Below are positions 54,478 to 62,774 of a stretch of 64,000 nucleotides of DNA, piece by piece (positions within the stretch are counted from its first letter, which is position 1; the number at the start of each line of letters is the position of its first letter). A program made the position numbers and the translations under genes. The notes beneath the pieces were generated by a model that was given only the letters and a program-made list of their open reading frames with translations, did not search any database and was not told the origin of the DNA. Origin of the DNA: Chloroflexota bacterium (lineage in GTDB: Bacteria > Chloroflexota > Anaerolineae > UBA4142); contig JACRBM010000054.1 of the NCBI GenBank assembly GCA_016219275.1, forward strand, positions 1-64,000, written 5' to 3'.

Positions 54478-55839
54478 CTATTTCACAGTCAACGGCACCT
54501 TCATCACGCGCGCGAGCATTTCCAACTCAGGCACGATTTCGCCATATGCCATCACGAGATGATGCTCCCAGCCATTGCTGAGAATTTCGTCGAGGAACGC
54601 CGTCCCATCATTGTCGAATTTCACGCGCGAGAGCGTGCCGCGCACGACCATCTCGGTGTCGAGCGCAGTCGCGGTCGTCGCGAGCATTCGCAGGTTGCGC
54701 CCATCGTCGCCGAGGCGTAACAACGTCACGCGACCTGGCTTGAGCGCGAACCCAGCCGTTACACCCTTGCCGCCAGCGAAATGCGAGAAGAGATGCGTGG
54801 GCTGTTTCGGATCGGCAAGCCCAACCGGACCACAACCACCATGCCACATCAATCCCGTATTCGATTCTTGATCCACCGAAACAAAATCGGTGAGGAAGGG
54901 ATGAATGCCGGTCAACCGACGCGCGATGAGCGTCGTGATCGTGCCCATAATGTCGCCTTCGCAACCGGTGTAGATGCCGCGATCATTTAGAATCGAAACG
55001 ACGCCGCACCCCGCAATGCCATACGCCTCGACGAGATCGCCCCAGCATTTCAATGTCATCGCGTCGAATTTATTTTCGTTCGCAAACTCGGTCAGCGCGA
55101 TGACGAGCGCGGCGAACAGGTCGCCTTGCCGCGCGCTGATCTCCACCACATCGTCGAACTGCTTGAGTAATTCAACAGATGCCGCATGCGCGCGATCTTC
55201 CGCGACGGCTTTCGCACGCGCGACGAGAATTTGCAAACCAACGTCCACAACCTCGACGCCGGTCGCGCGGCGGAGCGCGAGCTTGTCCACCGCGAGGTCG
55301 TCAAAGCCGGGCGCATGCCCACCGATGAACGCGATGCGAAGTTGTTTGAGATCGCGCAGAATACCGGCGACGCGCGCAAATCGCGCGATGTCTTCGATGG
55401 CGCACGGGTCATCGTGCGCGGTGTAAAGCACCGTCGGACGATGACCCAGTTTGTAGAGATTGCTCGCGTTCGTGTTGGCACCAACTAGCGAGTTCAGGCG
55501 CACTTTGCCGGTTTGCTCTGTCGGCTCGTGCCATGCCCACAGCATTAGCGGAATGTTCGCGAATGCCTGCGCGAGTTGCATCGCGAGTCCGCCGAGCGCG
55601 AACGTACCGCTGATGATGACGAGCGCGTCAATGTTCTTGACGCGCAGTTCGGCAATCGCGGCGTCCGCGTCCGGCGCTTCGATCACGAGTTTCTCCATCG
55701 CGCACAATTCGACGCCATCGAGCTGACCCAGGTTTGCGCGGGTCTGTACGTACCATTGTTCCGCGAGCGGCGCTTCGAAAGTCAATCGCGCGAGGCAGAC
55801 CACGCCGAGGCGAGTGGGAGGAGGATTGAGAAATGTCAT
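54478..55839 (-). CDS. L-fucose/L-arabinose isomerase-family sugar isomerase
   Basis: This 453-residue aldose-ketose isomerase-fold protein has an N-terminal Rossmann-like part (RLGVVCLARLTFEAP; DALVIISGTFALGGLAMQLAQ) and a metal site region (FDAMTLKCWGDLVEAYGIAGCGVVSILNDRGIYTGCEGDIMGTITTLI), where Cys/Glu/Asp suit manganese binding, then FVSVDQESNTGLMWHGGCGPVGLA. Enzymes annotated this way include the sulfoquinovose isomerases of transaldolase-type sulfoglycolysis. The gene lies 58 nt downstream of a short transaldolase, the same pairing. Ordinary fucose or arabinose isomerisation remains possible. Confidence 0.82.
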   Translation of the reverse strand: MTFLNPPPTRLGVVCLARLTFEAPLAEQWYVQTRANLGQLDGVELCAMEKLVIEAPDADAAIAELRVKNIDALVIISGTFALGGLAMQLAQAFANIPLMLWAWHEPTEQTGKVRLNSLVGANTNASNLYKLGHRPTVLYTAHDDPCAIEDIARFARVAGILRDLKQLRIAFIGGHAPGFDDLAVDKLALRRATGVEVVDVGLQILVARAKAVAEDRAHAASVELLKQFDDVVEISARQGDLFAALVIALTEFANENKFDAMTLKCWGDLVEAYGIAGCGVVSILNDRGIYTGCEGDIMGTITTLIARRLTGIHPFLTDFVSVDQESNTGLMWHGGCGPVGLADPKQPTHLFSHFAGGKGVTAGFALKPGRVTLLRLGDDGRNLRMLATTATALDTEMVVRGTLSRVKFDNDGTAFLDEILSNGWEHHLVMAYGEIVPELEMLARVMKVPLTVK

Positions 55840-55875
55840 TTTCGATTTCCGATTTGCGATTTAGGATTCTCGACA
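55840..55875. repeat. ATTTTCGATTTCCGATTTGCGATTT repeat
   Basis: A short tandem of TTCGATTTCCGATTTGCGATTT between the isomerase and transaldolase genes, of the same family as 41186-41262. Confidence 0.6.
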
Positions 55876-55897
55876 TTCCTTCAATCGCAATCAAAAA

Positions 55898-56560
55898 TTA
55901 CTCGTAGGGCGTCGCGTCCCAGTTGTCGCTGAACAGTTTGAGACCTTTAGCAGTGTACGGATGATCGAACGCGTCTTTGTACACGTCGAACCCTGCCGTC
56001 ACAATATCCGCGCCGGCGACCGCCGCTTCGACAATCTGGCGACCGTTACGCACCGCGGCGACAATGATCTCGGTCTTGTAATCGTAATTGCGATAGATGC
56101 GGACGATCTCGTTGACGAAATGCGAAACCTCTTCGCCGTTCGATTCCTTCCAGCCGATGAACGGCGACACGAACGATGCGCCCATGCGCGCGGCTTGCAA
56201 CGCTTGCGCGCCGGAAAAAACGAGCGTGAGGTTTACGCGGATGCCTTTTTGGCTCAACTGCCAGCACGCCTGGAATCCGGCTTCGGTCGCCGGGATTTTG
56301 ATCGCAAAGTTTTTCGACATTGCCGCGAGTTTCACACCTTCTTCCACCATCGCTTCGGCAATCGTGTGATGCGGATTCACTTCGACGGAAATGTGCTTGT
56401 TCGTGCCTTCGAACTCTTTGGCAAGTTCTTTGATCACCGTAATGAACGGCTTGCCGCTGTTGCGCACATGACGCGGGTTGCTCGTTACACCGTCAATGTT
56501 CCACATCGTATTCGCGTAATGCACCTCGTCAATTTTTGCGCTGTCGAGAAAGAATTTCAT
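55898..56560 (-). CDS. Short (220-residue) transaldolase/fructose-6-phosphate-aldolase-type protein
   Basis: This class I aldolase-fold protein is the size of FSA/TalC enzymes. The Schiff-base Lys lies in FAIKIPATEAG (about residue 89). DGVTSNPRHV replaces the usual DGVTTNPS, and EVNPHHT replaces the usual EVIALD, so the active site differs from ordinary members. The rest fits the fold (VNLTLVFSGAQALQAARMGASFVSPFIG; DIVTAGFDVYKDAFDHPYTAKG). AAGGAGTG precedes ATG at 56560. It forms a pair with the sugar isomerase, as the transaldolase of the sulfo-TAL pathway does. Alternative: a sugar-phosphate aldolase. Confidence 0.85.
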   Translation of the reverse strand: MKFFLDSAKIDEVHYANTMWNIDGVTSNPRHVRNSGKPFITVIKELAKEFEGTNKHISVEVNPHHTIAEAMVEEGVKLAAMSKNFAIKIPATEAGFQACWQLSQKGIRVNLTLVFSGAQALQAARMGASFVSPFIGWKESNGEEVSHFVNEIVRIYRNYDYKTEIIVAAVRNGRQIVEAAVAGADIVTAGFDVYKDAFDHPYTAKGLKLFSDNWDATPYE

Positions 56561-56577
56561 TTTTTCACTCCTTGTGA

Positions 56578-56612
56578 TTGCGCCACGGATGAACACAGAT
56601 AAACACAGATTA
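56578..56612. repeat. GGATGAACACAGATAAACACAGAT repeat
   Basis: This run of ACAGAT words forms the 3' end region of the GxxExxY gene. Its inverse TCATCCGTGTTCATCTGTGTTCATCTGTGG lies at 56968-57000 and overlaps the 5' end of the same gene, so the gene is flanked by an inverted pair. Confidence 0.65.
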
Positions 56613-56981
56613 AAGAATGATGCGCTTGATTTGCACCCTGGGATTGCCAAAGTTAATTAGCAAACAGATTCGCAATCCCGTGGCGTTGAGATGGTTCAGA
56701 CATTGTGCCATGTGAATGTCATCGAACGTCTTGATCGCCTTGATTTCTACAATGACCTGATTCTCGACGATGAGATCAGCCGCGAAATCACCAACAATCA
56801 CCCCATCGTATCGAACCTGGATGCCATATTGCTGTTCGGCATTCAATCCGAACTTTCGCAACTCGTGAGCAAGCGCATTCTCATATACTTTCTCGAGAAA
56901 TCCACTTCCGAGCGAATTGCTGACTGTGTAGGCACAACCGATCACCTTCTCAGTGATTTGATTAATTTCATCCGTGTTCAT
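56610..56981 (-). CDS. GxxExxY protein (PDDEXK-like)
   Basis: This 123-residue protein has the family signature GSGFLEKVYENAL at residues 26-38, and the nuclease-like core GDFAADLIVENQVIVEIKA (Asp and Glu-x-Lys), so it is probably a PD-(D/E)XK-fold protein of unknown function. There is no clear ribosome binding site. The ATG and next codons overlap an ACAGATGAACAC repeat. It lies between the GroEL paralogue and the transaldolase and is flanked by an inverted repeat pair, suggesting a mobile or recently inserted gene. Confidence 0.82.
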   Translation of the reverse strand: MNTDEINQITEKVIGCAYTVSNSLGSGFLEKVYENALAHELRKFGLNAEQQYGIQVRYDGVIVGDFAADLIVENQVIVEIKAIKTFDDIHMAQCLNHLNATGLRICLLINFGNPRVQIKRIIL

Positions 56982-57004
56982 CTGTGTTCATCTGTGGCAA
57001 ATAG

Positions 57005-58609
57005 TTATGGTTCGTACACTGTTTCCGGATTTTTATGCAGCACCATCGTCGCAGTAGTGAGCGCCATCACCGCGCCGCTCGCCGCGGTTTGCAGCGCCTC
57101 GCGCAGAACGCCCGCCGCATCCATGATGCCCGCTTCATCCATCGCGACGATTTGTTCATTCATCGCGTCGTAACCGAAATTAGCGCCGCGGGCTTGCGTC
57201 TCGGCGCGCAACGCGGACGGCGCACCCACGCCCGCGTTCGCCGCGATGCAACGGAACGGTTCCGCGAGCGCGCGCCGGACAACCTCGACGCCGAACGCTT
57301 CATCGCCGCGCGCGTCAAGTTGATCAAGCGCGGGAATGCAATTGAGATACGCGACGCCGCCCCCGGCAACTACGCCTTCGCGCAACGCCAGCGGCAACGC
57401 GCGCATCGCTTTCTCTGCGTGCTGTCGAATCACACCGCGCTCCGCTTCGGTGTGCGCGCCGATCATCAACTTGGCGACCTGACCACCCAGCCGCGCGATC
57501 CGCATTCGCAAATGTGCGTACTTGTCGTCGTTTTCATCGAGCATTACGAGTTGTGCGCGCAACGCGTCCGCGTGTTGTTTGATCGCGTCGGGATCACCTT
57601 CGCCCGCGATAAGGATCAACTCGTCCGCGTCCGCTTGTACGCGCGGCGCGGCACCCAGGTCGGTCGGCTCGATGGCGCGCAACAAACGTCCGGTGTCCGG
57701 CGAAAGAACCGTCGCGCCGGTCAACACGGCGAGGTCGTCAAAATCGAGTTGGCGTTTCGATTCCATGTCGCGCAATTCCGCCGCGAGAATTTTCAGTTTG
57801 CCTTGCTGGTGATTCAGCACGAGCGTCGTCAACGCCGTGCTCGAAATGTTCTTGGCGATGATCGCGACTTGATGCCACGATGTAGCCGCGACCATTTCGA
57901 GCAAAGGTTGTACATCGTCGAGATTCATCACGTCGCCCGCGTACAACACGACGTGGCAGTTTTCGATGACCGCGCGGCGCGTGCCTGGATCGGTGATCAA
58001 GTACGGCGAAACGAGTTTCCCGTTCCAGCGTCCGCCTTCATAGTACTGTCGTTCGAGGTACGGCGCGAGATAATCCTCGATCGTCACGAACGCATCGGGA
58101 CCGAGTTTGCCGAAAATTTCTGCGAGCACGGCGCTCAATTTTTCATCGCCAGTGATCGTCGTCGCGACGCGCGTGAGATCGTTGTGCGCGTTGACCGGAC
58201 GCGCTTGCGCGCGCAACGCGTCCACCGCCGCGCGCGTCGCGCAATCCATGCCGCGTCGCAACATCATCGCGTTGCCGCCCGCGGCGATAAAGCGATGCGC
58301 GTGCTCCAGCATCGCGCGCGCGAGCACCGCGGCGGTCGCGCAACCGTCGCCGACGCGCAAGTGTTGCCGCCACACGAGATTGCGCGCGAGCATCGCGCCG
58401 ACATCTTGCGCGCGATCCGGCAACGCGATGATGCGCCGCGCGATCATCGCCGCATCGCTCAACATCTCGACCGCACGCGTTTCGTGTTGCGACAGAATCA
58501 CGCCTTGCGTGGGACCGAGCGTATGCGCGAGCAAATCGGCGATTTGATCAAAGCCGCGTTTCAGTGCGGTCGTTGCTGGTTGTCCTTGTAGCAGTTGTGG
58601 TATGGGCAT
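57005..58609 (-). CDS. Divergent GroEL-family chaperonin paralogue
   Basis: This 534-residue group I chaperonin aligns throughout: LAHTLGPTQGVIL, the ATP-binding VGDGCATAAVLARAML (usual GDGTTTA), LREGVVAGGGVAYLNCIP and the C-terminal GIMDAAGVLREALQTAASGAV. The Asp of GDG is kept. The apical domain is strongly diverged, and the Gly-Gly-Met tail is absent. No groES is next to it. It is a second copy rather than the housekeeping GroEL. Its position between a MoaD-like gene/AOR and the transaldolase suggests assistance to enzymes of this operon; that is inference. Confidence 0.85.
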   Translation of the reverse strand: MPIPQLLQGQPATTALKRGFDQIADLLAHTLGPTQGVILSQHETRAVEMLSDAAMIARRIIALPDRAQDVGAMLARNLVWRQHLRVGDGCATAAVLARAMLEHAHRFIAAGGNAMMLRRGMDCATRAAVDALRAQARPVNAHNDLTRVATTITGDEKLSAVLAEIFGKLGPDAFVTIEDYLAPYLERQYYEGGRWNGKLVSPYLITDPGTRRAVIENCHVVLYAGDVMNLDDVQPLLEMVAATSWHQVAIIAKNISSTALTTLVLNHQQGKLKILAAELRDMESKRQLDFDDLAVLTGATVLSPDTGRLLRAIEPTDLGAAPRVQADADELILIAGEGDPDAIKQHADALRAQLVMLDENDDKYAHLRMRIARLGGQVAKLMIGAHTEAERGVIRQHAEKAMRALPLALREGVVAGGGVAYLNCIPALDQLDARGDEAFGVEVVRRALAEPFRCIAANAGVGAPSALRAETQARGANFGYDAMNEQIVAMDEAGIMDAAGVLREALQTAASGAVMALTTATMVLHKNPETVYEP

Positions 58610-58641
58610 TAAATAACCTTGCAGGGAAGCGTGCCTTTCTC

Positions 58642-58681
58642 AGAATCCAGGTTTCTCGCCTTCGGCGGAAACCTGGATTCT
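58642..58681 (-). terminator. AGAATCCAGGTTTC hairpin between MoaD-like and GroEL-like genes
   Basis: A 14-bp perfect stem (58642-58655 with 58668-58681) with an inner CGCC-TTC-GGCG stem begins in the stop codon of the MoaD-like gene. No T-run follows, so it may be a repeat that acts as a transcript stabiliser or weak terminator. Its core matches 31030-31062. Confidence 0.55.
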
Positions 58682-58910
58682 ACCCTCCGCCAACCGGCGG
58701 GTAGACATCAACATGATCTTGATTCGACACGCGCGCGTGTTCGAGTTCGACGGCAATTCCATTCACCGCCGCGACCGCGATTTCGGCGGGCGGCACTCCG
58801 AGGTTCTGCAACAACTCGATCAGCGTGATTGGTTGGTCGAGCGTGATTTCGAGACGCGACCGCTTGTACGCGTCGTACCACGCTAAATGTCCGCCGAGAT
58901 GAACTTGCAT
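58680..58910 (-). CDS. MoaD/ThiS-family small sulfur carrier
   Basis: This 76-residue beta-grasp protein ends in PPVGGG, giving the C-terminal Gly-Gly used for thiocarboxylation. ITLIELLQNLGVPPAEIAVAAVNGIAV is the ThiS/MoaD core. In this context it most likely delivers sulfur for the tungsten or molybdenum pterin cofactor of the aldehyde oxidoreductase 45 nt upstream, as MoaD-like genes beside AOR genes do. Confidence 0.85.
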   Translation of the reverse strand: MQVHLGGHLAWYDAYKRSRLEITLDQPITLIELLQNLGVPPAEIAVAAVNGIAVELEHARVSNQDHVDVYPPVGGG

Positions 58911-58925
58911 AATCTATCCATCGTG

Positions 58926-58962
58926 CGCGCGCGGTCTGCCGTCTGCGGTCGGCGGTCAGACT
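58926..58962. repeat. GGTCTGCCGTCTGCGGTCGGCGGTCAG repeat
   Basis: A tandem of GCGGTC words between AOR and the MoaD-like gene. It supplies the last codons and stop of AOR (LLPV). Confidence 0.7.
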
Positions 58963-60854
58963 GGCAGCAAATCCGCGACCCACTCGATACCCAGGTCGCG
59001 CAATTTTTCGCGCGTTGGAATACCTTGCGCGTTCCAACCTTTTTGTTCGTAGAGTTCGACGATTGCCTGTGCGAAATCGGGTTGCGAAATCCCGACGCCT
59101 TGCAACGCGCCGTTCTCCAACGGTTGGAATAATCGTTCGGGCAGCGTGTCCTCTTGCGCGGTGAATCCTTCGCGCACGTTGAACGCGCGCGCCATGTTCG
59201 TCGCGCGTTCGCCGATTCGCATCACATCTTGCGCCGTCCAATCCCAGCCCGTCGCCGCGCGCATGACGTTGACGAGTTCGTCCACCTGAATGAACGAACG
59301 CGGCGCGACGCCAAAGAAACACATCCCGGTCACTTTTTCCGCGCTCGTCCAGTTTTCCAGAATGTAATAGTTGCGAACTTTGCGCGGACTCAACTCGCGC
59401 GGCGGAACCGCTTCGATGCCGAGCGGTTGCGCGCCTTTGAAACTGACGGATTCGGGATTGGCGACTGCCCCATCGTGCGGCGCGGTCAAGTGATCCGCGC
59501 CGCATTCGTTGATCGCGTAACCCAACCCCACGCCGACCTTGCCGCGCGGGTCGTGCATTGGCAATTCCTGTCCCTTGACGTGCATCGCAAAATATTTTGC
59601 ATCGCCACCGATTTTTTCCGCCGCGCGTTTGACGCCTTCGGCGAGCAAATCCCCAATCCCTTCGCGCCGCGCGATCAGGTCAACCATTTGCAACATCGCT
59701 GCCGCGTTGCCAAAACGCAACGCGATGCCGCCCGTATCCTGGGTCGTCAAGAGTCCATGCTCGAAGCATTCCATCGCAAACGCAATCGTCGCGCCGCACG
59801 AAATCGTGTCGAGCGTGTAGCGATTGCACAATTCGTTCGCCTTGGCGATGGCTTGTAAATCATCCACCGCGCAATTCGGACCGAACGCGTCGAGTGATTC
59901 GTATTCGGGTCCGCCGTACTGATCGCTGACTTGATAACGATCGTCCACCTTGACTTCGCGCTTGCAGCGCACCGCACACGCGTAGCAACTCTTGCGCGCG
60001 GTGAGCAATTCTTTTTCGTAGGCTTGCCACTTGACCTTATCCACGCCTTCGAACGCGCCCTGATGGAAATTGCGCGTCGGCAAGATGCCGCCCGCGTTCA
60101 GTCCGTCAACCAGACCGGGCGTGCCCTTGTCTTGCAAATCCCAGGACTGCGGATGTTCCTTGACGCGCTTGGCGAGCGTCTGACCCAGTTCCGCGACCGG
60201 CTTGGGATCGTGCGCCCAGTTGACCCAACGACGCGTGCCTCGGACAGCAATCGCTTTCAGATTCTTCGAACCCATCACCGCGCCGATGCCGTTGCGCGCG
60301 TTGAAATGGCGCAAGTCGTTCGTCATGCCGGCATAGCGCACGAGATTTTCGCCGCCGATGCCGATCTGCAAAACGCGAATCAATTTATCGCCGTGATCGG
60401 CGCGAATTTTTTCTTGCGCCTCGAGCGGCTCGCGTCCCCACAAATGTCGCGCGTCGCGAATCTCGACTTGGTCGTTGTGAATCCAGAGATAAACCGGCGA
60501 CGACGCGCGCCCTTTGACCACAATCGCTTCCCAGCCCGCCATCTTGAGTTCCGGTCCCCAGTAACCCGCGGCTTCCGATTCGCCGAACGCGCGCGTGAGC
60601 GGCGAGCGCGCGATCACCGTGTACCGCGTTGCGGTGGAGAACGGCGCGCCGGTAAGCAAACCATTCGCGCACACGAGAATGTTACCCGGATCGAGTGGCT
60701 CGGTGTGGGGCGGCAGTTCCTTCAACAAAATGTACGCCGCCAACGCCTTACCGCCGGGATACAAACGATAAAATTCTTCGTCGAACGTTTCGACGCCTGT
60801 CGTTCGATTCGTAAGATCAACGCGCAAAATTTTTCCCGAAGTGCCGTAATTCAT
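58956..60854 (-). CDS. Aldehyde:ferredoxin oxidoreductase (tungsten type)
   Basis: This 632-residue AOR-family protein oxidises aldehydes to acids with ferredoxin as acceptor. The N-terminal domain has GKILRVDLTNRTTGVE, then GGKALAAYILLKEL and ARSPLTRAFGESEAAGYWGPELKMAGWEAIVVKG. CYACAVRCKREV holds three cluster Cys, and the fourth lies in the DTISCGATIAFAMEC region. The pterin-binding block EIPMHDPRG appears here as ELPMHDPRG. The ATG overlaps the MFS stop (ATGA). Substrate unknown; an aldehyde produced by the operon's aldolase is attractive. Confidence 0.93.
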   Translation of the reverse strand: MNYGTSGKILRVDLTNRTTGVETFDEEFYRLYPGGKALAAYILLKELPPHTEPLDPGNILVCANGLLTGAPFSTATRYTVIARSPLTRAFGESEAAGYWGPELKMAGWEAIVVKGRASSPVYLWIHNDQVEIRDARHLWGREPLEAQEKIRADHGDKLIRVLQIGIGGENLVRYAGMTNDLRHFNARNGIGAVMGSKNLKAIAVRGTRRWVNWAHDPKPVAELGQTLAKRVKEHPQSWDLQDKGTPGLVDGLNAGGILPTRNFHQGAFEGVDKVKWQAYEKELLTARKSCYACAVRCKREVKVDDRYQVSDQYGGPEYESLDAFGPNCAVDDLQAIAKANELCNRYTLDTISCGATIAFAMECFEHGLLTTQDTGGIALRFGNAAAMLQMVDLIARREGIGDLLAEGVKRAAEKIGGDAKYFAMHVKGQELPMHDPRGKVGVGLGYAINECGADHLTAPHDGAVANPESVSFKGAQPLGIEAVPPRELSPRKVRNYYILENWTSAEKVTGMCFFGVAPRSFIQVDELVNVMRAATGWDWTAQDVMRIGERATNMARAFNVREGFTAQEDTLPERLFQPLENGALQGVGISQPDFAQAIVELYEQKGWNAQGIPTREKLRDLGIEWVADLLPV

Positions 60855-61996
60855 CCTGCCTCCAAAAATCGTGCGCCCAGTAATCCCAGCATCAACACCG
60901 CGATGCTAGTGATCGCAAATGTCATCGGAATGCCAATTCCATCGGCAACGACGCCGCTCAACGCGGGACCCACGAACATGCCAACTGCATAGATGGATTG
61001 ATGTACGCCCATCGCGGTGGCGCGCTCATCGCCCGCAATTTTCTTGATGCTCATGCCCATCAATAACGGAAAACTCACACCCAGTCCCCAACCCAGGAAT
61101 CCTTGACCCAGGAAAACGGTGGGCAAGGAGGATGCCAGCGCAATCATTAACATGCCGACGAACATGGTAAAAAAACTCACACGCACCAGATTGCGCTCGC
61201 CGAGGCGCGGGACAAGAATCGAAGCCGCATAATTGCCCAGCGCGAATACAATGAGATGCCAGGTCACAATCGCGCTTTGCGCGAACACATCGCCGCCGAG
61301 TTGCTTGACGAGCACGACGTTGAAACCGAAACTAAACGCCCAATTGGGATACTGCGCGACCGCGCTCAACGCCGACGGCAAAAAAACATCGCGTCGCGCG
61401 ATGAGCGTACCGACACTGTGCCACGTAGGCGGTTTCGATTTGCGCCGGGTCTCGCGCACACCTAGCGCCGCAATCGTCGCGATCACCCCGACGCCCGCCG
61501 CGAGCCAGAACGCGAGCGAATAGCCCCCCACATCGTTGAGCCAGCCCGTCGAAGAGGTGGCGATTATGCGCCCAATCGTATTGATGAGACTGAGCACGGC
61601 TGCCGCTTGCACGGCTTGTTGCGGTGGGAACAAGTCGCCGAAACCGACGACCATCAGGACCCAGCCGCTCGCCGCCGCGCCGGTCGTCGCGCGACCGACC
61701 GCCAGCCCTTCGACGCTGTGCGAGGTTGCCATCAGCGACGCACCGACTGAACCCAGGATCAATGTGAAAATCAAAAACGGTTTGCGCCAACCGATCCAGT
61801 CCGCCGCGATGCTCAAAGGCATCCGACCCAGGACTTGCCACAGTCCGTACATCGAGAGCACAAATCCGACCGCGGACAAGTTCGTCGTCTTACTCTGAAC
61901 GTACGTCGGCAAGGTCGGTACGTAAATGTACTGCGACATCCAGAAAAAGAAAACGGCGGACGCGTAGAGCGCGATGTTCCAGCGACGGTCAGACAT
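60851..61996 (-). CDS. MFS transporter
   Basis: This 381-residue protein has 12 membrane helices with the loop GRMPLSIAADWIGWRKPFLIF (G-R-x3-S-x2-D-x2-G-R-K like) after helix 2. The second half has MGMSIKKIAGDERATAMGVHQSIYAVGMFVGPALSG. It is overlapped by the AOR start and overlaps the epimerase gene by 8 nt, so the three genes are tightly coupled. It may import the sugar or export the acid product; direction cannot be seen. Confidence 0.88.
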   Translation of the reverse strand: MSDRRWNIALYASAVFFFWMSQYIYVPTLPTYVQSKTTNLSAVGFVLSMYGLWQVLGRMPLSIAADWIGWRKPFLIFTLILGSVGASLMATSHSVEGLAVGRATTGAAASGWVLMVVGFGDLFPPQQAVQAAAVLSLINTIGRIIATSSTGWLNDVGGYSLAFWLAAGVGVIATIAALGVRETRRKSKPPTWHSVGTLIARRDVFLPSALSAVAQYPNWAFSFGFNVVLVKQLGGDVFAQSAIVTWHLIVFALGNYAASILVPRLGERNLVRVSFFTMFVGMLMIALASSLPTVFLGQGFLGWGLGVSFPLLMGMSIKKIAGDERATAMGVHQSIYAVGMFVGPALSGVVADGIGIPMTFAITSIAVLMLGLLGARFLEAG

Positions 61997-62753
61997 TCCA
62001 ATTGGTTTTCAAAAATTCGCGACTAGCGCGCGCGCTTTCAAGCGCGTTTGGTAATGCCTCGTCGCGTTCGTGGACGAGCCACCCATCGTACTTTCCCACG
62101 ATTGCCGGTTTCAGCGCGGCGAAATCTACATCGCCGCGACCCAGGTCGGTAAATTTGTCGCCGCGCATATCTTTGATGTGAAAGCACCCGATGCGCGCGC
62201 GGAATAGTTCGATCACTTGCGCTGGGGACGCGCCGCCGTGATGCACCCACGCGACATCGAGCAAGAACGACACGCGCGCGGCATCCGTGTTCGCGATGAG
62301 ATAGCGCAGTTCGCGCAAATCGTTTTCGATTTCCCAGTAATGATTGTGGTAGATCAGTTTGATGCCGTTCGCGCTACACACATAACCGACGTGGTTCAGC
62401 AGTTGCGCCTCGCGCGCCAAATCCGCCGCGCCTTTGTCGGGTCGCGGTTTGCCGCTCAACGCGACGAACGGCGCGCCGACCTGACGCGCAAACGCGCTAA
62501 CCTCTTCGGCGCGCCGGGCGATGTCACCCGCTTGCACCGCGTCCGCCAAATCGCCGTGAATGTGCAACGCGCTGACTTGCAAACCATGTTTGACAAGCAA
62601 CGCACGGAACGCCGCGGGCTGAGTCAGATCAATTCGATGCGCGCCAATCTCGATGCCATCGTACCCCGCGGCTTTGACTTCGCCAAGCATTCCATCCAAA
62701 TCTTTTTCGTGCCGTTCCTGTGACCAGATGTTGGTTTGAATTCCAATTTTCAT
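61989..62753 (-). CDS. Sugar phosphate isomerase/epimerase (xylose-isomerase-like barrel)
   Basis: This 254-residue TIM-barrel protein belongs to the AP-endonuclease-2/IolE-like family. Metal ligands are visible in IYHNHYWE (His/Glu), FLLDVAWVHHGG (Asp, His), CFHIKDMRG (His) and WLVHERDEA (Glu). Members interconvert keto and aldo sugars or dehydrate inosose. It sits with the MFS transporter, so it probably handles a sugar or its acid. Its substrate is unknown. Confidence 0.88.
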   Translation of the reverse strand: MKIGIQTNIWSQERHEKDLDGMLGEVKAAGYDGIEIGAHRIDLTQPAAFRALLVKHGLQVSALHIHGDLADAVQAGDIARRAEEVSAFARQVGAPFVALSGKPRPDKGAADLAREAQLLNHVGYVCSANGIKLIYHNHYWEIENDLRELRYLIANTDAARVSFLLDVAWVHHGGASPAQVIELFRARIGCFHIKDMRGDKFTDLGRGDVDFAALKPAIVGKYDGWLVHERDEALPNALESARASREFLKTNWNV

Positions 62754-62774
62754 TTCTCTCTCACATATCCCGTA

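Noticed and set aside
54415-54581. C-terminal part of the 150-residue frame after the HepT-like N-terminus
   Set aside because: After the junction near 54273 this frame is Ser/Arg-rich and unrelated to HEPN proteins. The true C-terminus lies in another frame and ends at 54415.
57035-58591. 518-residue plus-strand frame opposite the GroEL-like gene
   Set aside because: This is the antisense of a GC-rich gene; composition is Arg/His-rich and no fold is recognisable, while the minus strand aligns with GroEL over its length.
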